DNA of 64,000 nucleotides from Embleya hyalina (GCF_003967355.1 NZ_BIFH01000019.1:331757-395756), one strand, 5' to 3'; positions 44,597-53,107 are shown, counted from the first letter of the stretch. Program-made: numbers and translations. The notes: a model not told the origin generated them from the letters alone.

Positions 44597-45403
44597 ATGA
44601 CGGACACCCAATTCACCACTCACACGGAACTTTTCGACCTGAGTGGGAAGTACGCCCTTGTCACCGGCGGCACCCAGGGTATCGGGATGATGATGGCGCG
44701 CGGCCTTCTCCAGGCGGGCGCCCGCGTCGTCATCAGCTCACGCAACGCGGACACATGCGCAAAGGCACAGCATCTACTGTCCGAATTCGGCGACGTTCAA
44801 GCAATCCCCGCCGACCTGTCCAGGCACGACGAGTGCCGGCGCCTCGCCGATCTTGTCGAGGCCGATTCGGGACGCCTGGACATCCTTGTCAACAACGCGG
44901 GAGCGATGCGGCGCGAGCCGCTGGAGACGTTCCCGGACGAGGCCTGGGACGCGGTGATCGACCTCAACCTCAAGTCGCCGTTCTGGCTGGTGCAGGCACT
45001 GCTCCCCGCACTGCGCAGGGCGGGCACCGCCGATGATCCCGCGCGGATCATCAACATCGGCAGTATCGCCGCCATCCACGTCGCCGAGTCGCCCAACTAC
45101 TCGTATGCCAGTAGCAAAGCGGCACTCCATCAACTCACCAGAGTGCTTGCCAGAGAGCTGGGCCCGCAGCACGTCACGGTGAACGCGATAGCACCGGGCG
45201 TGTTCCCGTCGCGGATGATGGCGTCCACGCTCGACGCCGTCGGCGACACGATCGCGGCGGCGGCCCCGCTGCGCCGACTCGGCCGCGACGACGACATGGC
45301 GGGTATCGCCGTGTTTCTCGCCGGCCGGGCCGGGTCCTACCTCACGGGCACCGTCATCCCGGTGGACGGCGGCATCGCGACGACCGCATCGGGCACCCCC
45401 TAG
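44597..45403 (+). CDS. short-chain dehydrogenase/reductase
   Basis: 268 residues: LVTGGTQGIGMMMARGLLQA (Rossmann loop), VNNAGAMRREPLETF, INIGSIAAIHVAESPNYSYA with Ser, and YSYASSKAALHQL with Tyr and Lys, then the C-terminal GTVIPVDGGIATTASGTP. Probably a sugar-acid or alcohol dehydrogenase (KduD-like). The stop codon TAG at 45401 overlaps the left end of the IS5 element inserted here, so the terminal residues may not be original. Confidence 0.92.
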   Translation: MTDTQFTTHTELFDLSGKYALVTGGTQGIGMMMARGLLQAGARVVISSRNADTCAKAQHLLSEFGDVQAIPADLSRHDECRRLADLVEADSGRLDILVNNAGAMRREPLETFPDEAWDAVIDLNLKSPFWLVQALLPALRRAGTADDPARIINIGSIAAIHVAESPNYSYASSKAALHQLTRVLARELGPQHVTVNAIAPGVFPSRMMASTLDAVGDTIAAAAPLRRLGRDDDMAGIAVFLAGRAGSYLTGTVIPVDGGIATTASGTP

Positions 45404-45423
45404 GACTTGTCCGGCCGATCATG
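45402..45423. repeat. IS5-family left inverted repeat
   Basis: Perfect complement of 46384-46405; 22 bases starting AGGACTTGTCCGGCC. Confidence 0.9.
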
Positions 45424-45930
45424 TTCGGAGCCAGACGGTGAGGGCTGCGACAGTCGCGGTTCCGAGGTAGATGTAGCCGCGTTTGTCGTATCTGGTGGCC
45501 ACGGCCCGGTGTTGCTTGAGTCGGTTGATCGCCCGTTCGATGGTGTTGCGTTTCCTGTAGCGCTCCTCGTCGAAGCCGGGTGGCCGTCCGCCGCGTGATC
45601 CCTTGCGCAGGCGGGCGGCCCGGCTGTCGCTCTTCTCCGGAATGGTGTGCCGGATGCCGCGTTGCCGCAGGTACCTGCGGCAGGGGCCGTTGCTGTAGGC
45701 CTTGTCCGCGGCGAGGCTGTCGGGTCGGGTGCGCGGCCTGCCCGATCCGGTCCGCGGGACACGGATCCTCTCCAACACGGGCCCGAGTTGCGTGCAGTCG
45801 GCCCGCTGTCCCGGTGTCACGACCAGGGACAACGGGCGGCAACGGCCGTCCGCACTCAGGTGGATCTTGGTCGTGAACCCGCCCCGCGAGCGCCCCAGGC
45901 CCTCGCCTCCGAGACCACCTCCACCAGGCG
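45419..45930 (-). CDS. IS5-family transposase, orfB (C-terminal frame)
   Basis: RGGFTTKIHLSADGRCRPLS, LAADKAYSNGPCRRYLRQRG (second Asp) and RKRNTIERAINRLKQHRAVA (catalytic Glu) with TRYDKRGYIYLGTATVAA form the DDE catalytic half. It lacks its own start and should be made as a fusion with orfA by frameshifting. Confidence 0.85.
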
Positions 45931-46350
45931 GGAAACCAGGCTCTGCCACGGCGTCTCGTCCTGGTGTTCCACCGCCGCGTCCCCTTTTGAACCGGGGGCC
46001 GGGGGCGGGTCGATGCGAGCACCCGCCGCGTGCTGATGCGCTCGCACGATGGTGGAGTCGACCGAGACGTCCCAGTCGATACCACCGGCGGCGTCGGCCT
46101 CGGCCTGGACCTGCCGGAGCAGACGTTCCCAGGTCCCGTCGGCCGACCACAGACGATGGCGTTCGTACACGGTTTTCCAGGGGCCGAACCGTTCGGGCAG
46201 GTCACGCCATTGAACCCCGGTCCGTACCCGGTGCAGGATCCCGTCGATCACCTGCCGGTGATCCCGCCACCTGCCACAACGCCTGTTGCTTACCGGCAGG
46301 AACGGCCGCAACCGTTCCCATTCCGCATCCGTCAGATCACCCCGCCCCAT
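45856..46350 (-). CDS. IS5-family transposase, orfA (N-terminal frame)
   Basis: GRGDLTDAEWERLRPFLPVS and RQVIDGILHRVRTGVQWRDL with ERFGPWKTVYERHRLWSADG is the DUF4096/IS5 N-terminal region. WDVSVDSTIVRAHQHAAGA carries the first catalytic Asp. The frame ends at 45856 in noise, and the product continues in the orfB frame, implying a ribosomal slip near 45900-45930. The ATG at 46350 (MGRGDL) is the likely start. Confidence 0.85.
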   Translation of the reverse strand: MGRGDLTDAEWERLRPFLPVSNRRCGRWRDHRQVIDGILHRVRTGVQWRDLPERFGPWKTVYERHRLWSADGTWERLLRQVQAEADAAGGIDWDVSVDSTIVRAHQHAAGARIDPPPAPGSKGDAAVEHQDETPWQSLVSRLVEVVSEARAWGARGAGSRPRST

Positions 46351-46383
46351 GCCCACAACAACGACCAAGACGTGAAGTAGTCA

Positions 46384-46405
46384 CATGATCGGCCGGACAA
46401 GTCCT
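46384..46405. repeat. IS5-family right inverted repeat
   Basis: Perfect complement of the left repeat; 22 bases ending GGCCGGACAAGTCCT. Confidence 0.9.
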
Positions 46406-46435
46406 AGAACCGCGGGACGGGCTTACGGTGAGGGG

Positions 46436-47329
46436 ATGGCCACGATGGATCCACGCACCGAGATCCGCGAGTTCCTCAGCTCGCGTCGCGCCCGCATCGC
46501 ACCCGCGCAGGCGGGCCTGCCCGCCTACGGCGGCAACCGTCGGGTCAAGGGTCTGCGCCGTGAGGAGGTGGCGCTACTGGCGGGGGTATCGGTCGACTAC
46601 TACGTGCGGATGGAGCGCGGCGGCCTCGCCGGTGCCTCCGACGGCGTGCTGGACGCGTTGGCCTCCGCCCTGCAACTCGACGAGGCCGAGCGCGACCACC
46701 TGTTCCACCTCGCACGCCAATCCAGGGCGCCCGGCGGCCCACGCCGGCGCAGGCCCGCCGTGACGGTGCGCTCGACGCTGCAGCAGGTGCTCGACGCGAT
46801 CTCCGACGCGCCGGCCTGGATCGGTAACGGCCGTTATGACGTGCTCGCCACGAACCGACTCGCTCGCGCGCTGTACTCACCGATGCCGGCCGACCCGCGA
46901 CGGCCCGCGAACACAGCGCGGTTCGTCTATCTGAACCCCGAGGCGGCCGGAGACCTCTTTGTCGACTACGACCACATCGCCGCCACCGTGGCCGCGAAGC
47001 TGCGCATGGAAGCCGGCCGCGATCCGCACGACGAGGAGCTGATCGCCCTGGTCGGCGAACTGTCCACGCGCAGTGAGCTGTTTCGGCAGCGGTGGGCATC
47101 TCGGGACGTGCGGCTGCGCCGGTCCGGCCGCAAACGTATGCGCCATCCGATCGTGGGCCGGCTCGACTTGGACGTCGAGTCCCTGGAACTGCCCGCCGAC
47201 CCCGGTCTGCACCTCAACATCTACACAGCACCCGCGGGCACACCGACCGCCGACAACCTGGCGCTCCTGGCATCGTGGGCGGCCACCCAGCAGGCGCCGA
47301 CGACCGAGCACGAGGCACACAATGGATAG
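46436..47329 (+). CDS. XRE/MmyB-type transcriptional regulator
   Basis: 297 residues: TEIREFLSSRRARIAPAQAG, RVKGLRREEVALLAGVSVDY and YVRMERGG form the HTH of the MmyB group. The C-terminal ligand domain has NGRYDVLATNRLARALYSPM, RFVYLNPEAAGDLFVDYDHI and DLDVESLELPADPGLHLNIY, as in related regulators next to SDR genes. GAGGGG precedes the ATG at 46436. The IS5 element separates it from the SDR gene at 44597, a probable partner. Confidence 0.92.
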   Translation: MATMDPRTEIREFLSSRRARIAPAQAGLPAYGGNRRVKGLRREEVALLAGVSVDYYVRMERGGLAGASDGVLDALASALQLDEAERDHLFHLARQSRAPGGPRRRRPAVTVRSTLQQVLDAISDAPAWIGNGRYDVLATNRLARALYSPMPADPRRPANTARFVYLNPEAAGDLFVDYDHIAATVAAKLRMEAGRDPHDEELIALVGELSTRSELFRQRWASRDVRLRRSGRKRMRHPIVGRLDLDVESLELPADPGLHLNIYTAPAGTPTADNLALLASWAATQQAPTTEHEAHNG

Positions 47330-47359
47330 CCCAACCCCGTCACCCGTACTGATCGGCGG

Positions 47360-47834
47360 ACCATGACGCAGTTCTCGTACTCGTGACGGGCCTTGCGCTG
47401 ATTCGGGACCGCAGGGAGGCCCCGGCCGCCGCCGGCCGCTCGACGGCGGCGGGCAGGGCCTGCACCCTGAACTTCACGGTGGACGGCGTCCCGCCGGTGC
47501 GCGGGTGGCGGGCGGTGAGGTCCATCGCGGAGAACGCGCCGTCGTGGATGCGCAGGGCTGGACGGCCGCGGTGCAGGGCGTCGGGCACGTCGAGGATGTG
47601 CCGGTTGCCGCGCACGAGGCGGAACATCTCGGAGATGTGCACGGAGTCGCCCGGCCGCGCGCAGGTGAGCGGTTCGCCGAACTTCGGCCGCCGGAGCGGG
47701 TGGAGGCGGCCGGAGCTGCCCGGGTCTTCCTCGAAGACGACCGGGTCCTCGATCCCGGTCTCCTCCAGGTCGAGGTCCTGCCGGGCGGTGGACTGCCGGT
47801 CGGTCGAGACCCGCTTGTAGACCAGGTTCGCCAC
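47360..47834 (-). pseudogene. serine-recombinase-like gene, internally deleted copy
   Basis: From GTG 47834, ANLVYKRVSTDRQSTARQDL, VHISEMFRLVRGNRHILDVP and AFSAMDLTARHPRTG are nearly identical to the N-terminal third of the gene at 49882. After VKF the sequence jumps to the region matching 49912-49975, so about 450 bases of the middle are missing. The tail is out of frame. The upstream flank (CCCCTTCCGTACGGAGGATC) is also shared. It is a deletion derivative of the other copy. Confidence 0.75.
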
Positions 47835-47953
47835 CGTGGTCCCCTTCCGTACGGAGGATCGGACCCCATCGCCCACGAACGGGGCTCGCACGCTCGCGGC
47901 TCCGCGAACCCCCTCCGGCGCCGGGCGGCGGCGTACGAATTCCAGCCCTTGGA

Positions 47954-48589
47954 TCAGGCCGGTCGATCGCAGGCGTACCGGGCGAGCGTGGTCTCCACCG
48001 CCTGCTCGACGGCGTAGCGGATGTCGGAGGCCGAGGGGTCCCAGTCGGTCAGCAGCATGCGGGGCCACAGGACGTAGTTGGCGATCATCCCGAGGAACTG
48101 GTTGGCGGCGCTCTCGGCGTCCGGGACGTCGGCGTTGCCGGCCTCGTGCTCCGACTCCAGGTAGTGCCGGACCGAGGTGAAGTAGGGCAGCTTGCCGAGC
48201 CGGAACTGCATCTGCCCCAGTTCGGGGAAGCGAGGCAGCTCGGCGATGACGATGCGGAACAGGGCCGTCATACCGGGCCGGCCGATCAGGTCGGCGTAGC
48301 GGTGGCCGATGGAGGTCAGGCCCGAGCGCAGGTCTCCGGCCCGAGGGCGCGCGACGGTGTCCGCGGTGTCGCGCTGCCAGGATTCGGTGACGATGGCCTC
48401 GAAGAGGGCTGCCTTGGTGGGGAACTGCTTGAACAGGGTGGACTTCGAGACGGCCGCCCCTTCGGCGATGCGGGCGAGGGAAGTGCCGTCGTAGCCGCGG
48501 TTCAGGAAGAGGTCCGTGGCCGCGGAGATGATCGCCGCACGCTTCTGCTGGGCGAGACGGCGGTGGTGTGCGGAGAGCTCTGCTGCCAT
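47954..48589 (-). CDS. TetR-family regulator
   Basis: 211 residues: LAQQKRAAIISAATDLFLNR with IAEGAAVSKSTLFKQFPTKA is the HTH. The C-terminal domain of the TetR_C_7-like type has RYADLIGRPGMTALFRIVIA. It is divergent from the SDR gene at 48737. Two near-identical palindromes (48612 and 48665) lie between the two starts. Confidence 0.92.
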   Translation of the reverse strand: MAAELSAHHRRLAQQKRAAIISAATDLFLNRGYDGTSLARIAEGAAVSKSTLFKQFPTKAALFEAIVTESWQRDTADTVARPRAGDLRSGLTSIGHRYADLIGRPGMTALFRIVIAELPRFPELGQMQFRLGKLPYFTSVRHYLESEHEAGNADVPDAESAANQFLGMIANYVLWPRMLLTDWDPSASDIRYAVEQAVETTLARYACDRPA

Positions 48590-48611
48590 GCGTACAGTAT
48601 GCCCCGGATCC

Positions 48612-48635
48612 GAGGCGAGTCACTTGACTCGCCTC
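48612..48635. promoter_or_regulatory. TetR operator, site 1
   Basis: GAGGCGAGTCA and TGACTCGCCTC are exact complements around CT. The right arm contains TTGACT, a -35-like hexamer, with TACGCT 18 bases further on, so a bound repressor would cover the SDR promoter. Confidence 0.75.
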
Positions 48636-48664
48636 TTTTGGCGTGCCTACGCTGCGATGGGAAG

Positions 48665-48682
48665 GCGAGTCGACCGACTCGC
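48665..48682. promoter_or_regulatory. TetR operator, site 2
   Basis: GCGAGTCG and CGACTCGC around AC. It shares the GCGAGTC/GACTCGC half-sites with site 1, 29 bases away. Confidence 0.75.
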
Positions 48683-48736
48683 ATCCGATGGTGGTGCCCG
48701 ATGTCTCTGCGGTGCCGCGCGATGAGGGAGCAGCCG

Positions 48737-49495
48737 ATGACAGCCGACAGGATCGCTTTGGTGACCGGCGCGAACCGTGGGTTGGGCCGGAGTACGGCTC
48801 TCGCGCTGGCGGCGCGCGGGGTGCGGGTCGTGGTCACTCATCGCGGTGATGTGGCCGGGGCCGAGGAGACCGCGCGGCAAGTGCACGCCGCGGGTGGGAC
48901 CGCCGCTGTCGTGCGTCTCGACATCAGCGACATCTCCTCCTTCGGAGCCCTTACTTCCGAGCTGAGCGCACTGCTCGAGCACTGGGGGGCCTCGCGGCTC
49001 GATATCGTGGTCAACAACGCGGGGGTCGGCGTTTTCGGTCCGCTGGAAGCTGTCACGGCCGACGACTTCGACACGGTGTTCGGCACGAACGTGCGGGGCA
49101 CGTTCTTCCTCATCCAGTCGCTTGTGCCGCTGCTGGCGCAGGGCGCCCGAATCGTCAACGTCTCGTCGTCGTTGACGCGCCACACCAGTCCCGCGACGTC
49201 GGTCTACTCCGCTTCGAAGGCCGCCATCGAGGCTCTGAGCCGCACTCTGGCCGCAGAGCTCGGCCCCCGAGGCATCCGGGTCAACTCCATCGCTCCGGGG
49301 CCGACCGCCACCGACTTCAACGGCGGTGCCATGCGGGACGACGCCGGTATGCGCCAGGGTCTGGCCGGGCAGACCGCGCTCGGCCGCGTCGGCGAACCCG
49401 AGGAGATCGGCGACGCCATCGCCACGCTGGCGTCCGAGGGCCTGCGCTGGATGACGGCCCAGCGCATCGAGGTCTCCGGCGGCGCCCTCCTCTGA
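48737..49495 (+). CDS. short-chain dehydrogenase/reductase
   Basis: 252 residues: IALVTGANRGLGRSTALALA, VVNNAGVGVFGPLEAVTADD, VNVSSSLTRHTSPATSVYSA with Ser, and YSASKAAIEALSRTLAAELG with Tyr and Lys. The C-terminal LRWMTAQRIEVSGGALL is complete. GAGGGAG precedes the ATG at 48737. It is divergent from the TetR gene that probably represses it through the twin operators. Confidence 0.92.
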   Translation: MTADRIALVTGANRGLGRSTALALAARGVRVVVTHRGDVAGAEETARQVHAAGGTAAVVRLDISDISSFGALTSELSALLEHWGASRLDIVVNNAGVGVFGPLEAVTADDFDTVFGTNVRGTFFLIQSLVPLLAQGARIVNVSSSLTRHTSPATSVYSASKAAIEALSRTLAAELGPRGIRVNSIAPGPTATDFNGGAMRDDAGMRQGLAGQTALGRVGEPEEIGDAIATLASEGLRWMTAQRIEVSGGALL

Positions 49496-49757
49496 CCGAC
49501 CGGGCGAGCCCGTCCCGGGCCGCGCCGGATTCGTTCCGCACCGGTCTCGTCCTCGTCCGGCCCCCGGGGCATCCGGGTCGCGCAGCGGGCGCAGAGTGCC
49601 GGCGGCCGGTTCGAGGCGGTGAAGCTGTAGCGGCCGAGCTCGGGCTTCGTCGGCTCCTCGGCGAACGTCCCGTACGCCTTGATCCGGGCGCGGGCTCCAA
49701 GTCGCTGCCCGCCGAGCGGCGCCGCCACCTGGCCCGAATCGGGGATCGGCGCGGGAG

Positions 49758-49853
49758 ATCCACAAGAAAGTGCCCAACGCGAGGATCGTCCTGCTCGGGT
49801 ATCCCGAGTTGTTCAAGGACAGCGGCACCTGTGTGAAGCCGGACTCGACATGA
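49758..49853 (+). pseudogene. SGNH/GDSL hydrolase scrap
   Basis: IHKKVPNARIVLLGYPELFK with DSGTCVKPDST and a stop at 49853 resembles the middle of SGNH hydrolases (A.I.VVGYP.LF). Only about 30 codons remain. It adjoins the recombinase gene. Confidence 0.3.
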
Positions 49854-49881
49854 CCGAGACCGTCATTCAGAACGATCATGG

Positions 49882-50799
49882 TCAGCGCGTGAGCGTGCTG
49901 ACGCGGTTCTCGTACTCTCGGCGGGCCTTGCGCCGGGCCGGGACTGCGGGGACGCCTTGGCCGCCGTCGAGCGGCCGGCAGCGGGCGAGGAGCCGGCGGT
50001 GCACGGCGGGGACGGCGCTGATGCGCAGGGTGTAGCCCCGGCCGCGCCGCACGGTCACGCCCCGGTCGAGCGCGCCACGCTCGGCGGGCTCCGGCTCGGT
50101 GGTGCGGAGGTAGTCGGCGACCTTGCCCGGCATGTCGAGGGTGACCGGCAGCTCCGGGGCGGGCGCGTTCTCCTCGCCGGCGGTTTGGTCGGGCAGGAGG
50201 TCGGCGACGGCGGTCCGGATGGCGCCGCAGTTGACCCGGTGGTCGCGGGCGAGGGCGGCGATGGAGCGGCCTTCCAGGTACGCGGTGCGTACGTCGGCGG
50301 TCCGAGCGACCGTCACGGCGGGCCGGCGCCCGCCCTTCGCACACTTGGCCTCGGCGGCCCGCAGTCCGTCGTAGGTCAGCTCGCGCCGGAGGTCGCGTTG
50401 GAGTTCGCCGGCGGTGGCGAGGGTCTGCGGCATGAACTTCACGGTGGACAGCAGTTCGCCGGTGCGGGGGTGGCGGGCGGTGAGGTCCATGGCGGAGAAC
50501 GCGCCGTCGTGGATGCGCAGGGCTGGACGGTCGCGGCGCAGGACGTCGGGCACGTCGAGGATGTGCCGGTTGCCGCGCACGAGGCGGAACATCTCGGAGA
50601 TGTGCACGGTGTAGTCCGGCCGCGCGTAGGTGAGCAGTTCGCGGAACTTCGGGCGCCGGAGCGGGTGGAGGCGGCTGGAGGTGCCGGGCTCCTCTTCGAA
50701 GACGACCGGGTCCTCGATCCCGGCCTCGTCCAGGAAGAGGTCCTGCCGGGCGGTGGACTGCCGGTCGGTCGAGACCCGCTTGTAGACCAGGTTCGCCAC
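49882..50799 (-). CDS. serine-recombinase-like protein
   Basis: 305 residues from GTG 50799: ANLVYKRVSTDRQSTARQDL is a resolvase-type N-terminus (YxRVSTxxQ with catalytic Ser). HISEMFRLVRGNRHILDVPD replaces the usual SRL segment. Then RTGELLSTVKFMPQTLATAG, RRELTYDGLRAAEAKCAKGG and RTAYLEGRSIAALARDHRVN (an HTH) follow. It is a full copy of the deleted gene at 47360. AGGGAAGGGG lies upstream on the minus strand. A host or element recombinase; no att site was identified. Confidence 0.8.
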   Translation of the reverse strand: MANLVYKRVSTDRQSTARQDLFLDEAGIEDPVVFEEEPGTSSRLHPLRRPKFRELLTYARPDYTVHISEMFRLVRGNRHILDVPDVLRRDRPALRIHDGAFSAMDLTARHPRTGELLSTVKFMPQTLATAGELQRDLRRELTYDGLRAAEAKCAKGGRRPAVTVARTADVRTAYLEGRSIAALARDHRVNCGAIRTAVADLLPDQTAGEENAPAPELPVTLDMPGKVADYLRTTEPEPAERGALDRGVTVRRGRGYTLRISAVPAVHRRLLARCRPLDGGQGVPAVPARRKARREYENRVSTLTR

Positions 50800-50831
50800 C
50801 GTGGGCCCCTTCCCTACGGAGGATCGGGACC

Positions 50832-50847
50832 CTGTCTGTCGTCAAAC
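50832..50847. repeat. extra IS30 left-end-like sequence
   Basis: CTGTCTGTCGTCAAAC differs at one base from the first 16 bases of the element's left repeat, 98 bases upstream. IS30 elements are known to favour targets that resemble their own ends. Confidence 0.65.
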
Positions 50848-50929
50848 CCTGTCGGCAATCACCATCGGGGCTGATTGGATTCGCGCCGCCGAGAACCCCC
50901 GGATTGCGCGGGTTCATCGGACGTTCCGG

Positions 50930-50951
50930 CTGCCTGTCGTCAAACGATGGC
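50930..50951. repeat. IS30 left inverted repeat
   Basis: Perfect complement of 52159-52180. Confidence 0.85.
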
Positions 50952-51007
50952 ACCCTCAAGTGATCAACGCACCGCCCACAGATGATCATGTGATCGTGGA
51001 GGTACAG

Positions 51008-52154
51008 GTGCGTGATTACGGGTTGTCGTCGGCTCAGCAGGATGAGATTCGGAGACGCCGGCGCGAGGGGCAGTCGTTCAGCTTGATCGGCCGCGCGCTC
51101 GGGGCACCGATGCATCAAGTTCGCCAGTTCCTGTACCAGAGCGACGGCATCCGCCTTGTCCCGCAGCAGCCTTCCGAGCGGCATCCGACCGGCGGCGAAC
51201 GCGAAGAGATATCCCGCGGCAGTGCGGCCGGAGAATCAGCCCGGCAGCCGGCCAAGCGGCTGGGCAGACCTCCTTCGACCGTCTCCCGCGAGATCGCTCG
51301 CAACGGCGGACGGAACCGCGGCCGCCTCCGCCCGCGGGCGCCGGCCCAAGCAGGCCAAGCTCGCCCAACGACCGGCGCTGCGCGCCCTGATGGAGGCCAA
51401 GCCGTCCTTGCGCTGGTCTCCCGATCGGATCGCAGGATGGCTGCGACGCCAGTTTCCTGGTGACGCCTCCGTGCAGATCTCGCACGAATCGATCCACCTC
51501 TCGCTCTACGATCCTCGCCGGCGCCAGGCAATCAACCGCGACCTCACCCGGCGGCTGCGGTCGGCCAGGCCCATCCGCCGCCCGAAGGTCGCTCGCCGGC
51601 CCTCCGGGCGGGGCATCATTCGCGGCATGGTGTCCATCACCGACCGCCCCGTCGAAGTCGAGGACCGCAAGGTTCCGGGCCATTGGGAGGGCAACCTCGT
51701 AATGGGCACCCGGCCCTCGGCCGTCGCCACGCTCGTCGAGCGCACCGGCCGCTTCACGACCATCGTCGCGTTGCCGGACGGCATCAAGGCCGAGCAGGTC
51801 ACCCCACACCTCACCAGGAGTCTCCTCGGCATCCCGCCCCAACTACGGCGGACGCTCACCCGGGACCGGGGTCGGCAGATCGCCGAGCACCGGACCATCA
51901 CCACCGAGACCAGGATGCCGATCCACATCTGCAAGCCGCGGAGCCCCTGGCAGCGCGGCACCAACGAGAACACCAACCGCCTGCTTCGGCAGGACCTCTC
52001 CAAGGGCGCGGACCTCCGCACGTTTAACCGGGCCGCCCTGGACGACATCGCCCACGAACTCAACCACCGTCCGCGCAAGACCCACGGCTACCGCACTCCG
52101 GCAGAGGCCTACGCCGACCTGCTGAACAGCAGTGATGCGCCGCTGATCACTTGA
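51008..52154 (+). pseudogene. IS30-family transposase, frameshifted
   Basis: From GTG 51008 (GGAGG six bases upstream): RDYGLSSAQQDEIRRRRREG, SFSLIGRALGAPMHQVRQFL and RPPSTVSREIARNGGRN form the N-terminal HTH regions. Near 51320 the frame changes, and ARGRRPKQAKLAQRPALRAL, RKVPGHWEGNLVMGTRPSAV and RSPWQRGTNENTNRLLRQDL follow to 52154. IS30 transposases read WEGDLI at the first catalytic site; here it is WEGNLV, so Asp is Asn. The second Asp (LTRDRG) and the Glu (TNENTN) are kept. Non-functional as read. Confidence 0.8.
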
Positions 52155-52158
52155 GCTC

Positions 52159-52180
52159 GCCATCGTTTGACGACAGGCAG
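52159..52180. repeat. IS30 right inverted repeat
   Basis: Perfect complement of 50930-50951. Confidence 0.85.
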
Positions 52181-52294
52181 TCACGCGAAGTGCTTGGTAT
52201 AGCGTCGCTGTTCCGGCCGGGGAGCACCTTGATGGTGATCCAGCCGCTCCAGCACATGCCCGGCCTCCTTCCTCCTCTCTCCCAGGCATGGTGT

Positions 52295-53107
52295 CTATCC
52301 GGGGTTGCGGTTGGTGCGGTCTCCATCCAGACCGGGAGTGTCCTGTCCCAGACCTCGGCGGATCGCAATCTCCACGGGCGAGTATGCGCCGTCGGTCCGT
52401 TCCAGTTCGTACGGTGCTGCCGGCATCAGCGGCGGCTGCGCCATGAAGCGTGGCCGTACACCGTGGTGCGGTTGCGCGGCGTGCACCAGGAACGGATGGC
52501 ACAGGAAGACGTCGCCCGGGGACCCTGTCGCAAGGGCGAGTGGCCGGTGGGCGGACGCCGCGGCCAGATCGGGGGCGAGAGTCAGTCCGCTCGCTCCGTC
52601 CTCGCCGTATTTCTCCAGTACTTTGGGCGCATCGAGGTGTGAGCCGACCCGGATGCGGGTCGGGGCGTCCTCCTCGCCGACCTCGCTGAACAGGAACAGC
52701 ATCAGCAGCGCCCGGCCCCGGGAGCGCACATTGGTGAAGTACCAGCTCTCGCCCTCCGGCTGATAGCTCCCCTCGATGTGCCAGCCCGCGTCGTCCGGCT
52801 CCTCTTTGTGCGGGAATCGCAGTGGGAACGTGCCCAGCGAGTAGCGCGGCTCCCAGCGCCCGGTGCCGACGAGCAGGTCGTACGCGTGATGCAGGAACGG
52901 GGAGTTGGGCGCGGCGGCAAACGGCCCCTGAGCCATGCCGCCCACCCAGTGCACGGGCTGCGTCCACGTCGACGGGTCGGCCGGGTCGCAGCCCGTCTCC
53001 CGCCACAACAGCCGCGCACAGTCTGCTGCCACGCGCGGCGCGACGGCGCCCTCCAACTTCACGAAACCGTCGCGGAGGAAACGGGAAACCAAGGTCGTGT
53101 CGTCCAT
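52295..53107 (-). CDS. phytanoyl-CoA dioxygenase (PhyH)-family oxygenase
   Basis: 270 residues: LVSRFLRDGFVKLEGAVAPR starts the fold, DDAGWHIEGSYQPEGESWYF contains the metal His with Glu in the usual HxD position (HIE), and DVFLCHPFLVHAAQPHHGVR with the second His and an Arg for 2-oxoglutarate. An Fe(II)/2-oxoglutarate hydroxylase of small molecules is expected. The ATG at 53107 (MDDTTLVSRF) gives the standard N-terminus. HxE in place of HxD is less common but seen in active relatives. It stands alone between IS elements. Confidence 0.85.
   Translation of the reverse strand: MDDTTLVSRFLRDGFVKLEGAVAPRVAADCARLLWRETGCDPADPSTWTQPVHWVGGMAQGPFAAAPNSPFLHHAYDLLVGTGRWEPRYSLGTFPLRFPHKEEPDDAGWHIEGSYQPEGESWYFTNVRSRGRALLMLFLFSEVGEEDAPTRIRVGSHLDAPKVLEKYGEDGASGLTLAPDLAAASAHRPLALATGSPGDVFLCHPFLVHAAQPHHGVRPRFMAQPPLMPAAPYELERTDGAYSPVEIAIRRGLGQDTPGLDGDRTNRNPG

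Larger units (their letters stand above)
45402..46405 (-). mobile_element. IS5-family insertion sequence, complete
   Basis: About 1 kb bounded by perfect 22-bp inverted repeats (left 45402-45423 beginning AGGACTTGTCC; right 46384-46405 ending GGACAAGTCCT). The pattern extends to CTAG at both outer edges, consistent with a TA/CTAG target. It contains a two-frame transposase on the minus strand (orfA 45856-46350, orfB from about 45930 to 45419), the IS427-like plan with programmed frameshifting. The repeats and all catalytic residues appear intact, so it may be recently active. Confidence 0.9.
50930..52180 (+). mobile_element. IS30-family insertion sequence with inactive transposase
   Basis: Inverted repeats of 22 perfect bases (left 50930-50951 starting CTGCCTGTCGTCAAACG; right 52159-52180) extend to about 36-37 bases with a few mismatches, sharing CTCAAGTGATCA inside. 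The transposase is frameshifted and has a changed catalytic residue. No target duplication is visible (CGG before, TCA after). A near copy of the left end (CTGTCTGTCGTCAAAC) lies at 50832-50847. Confidence 0.85.
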
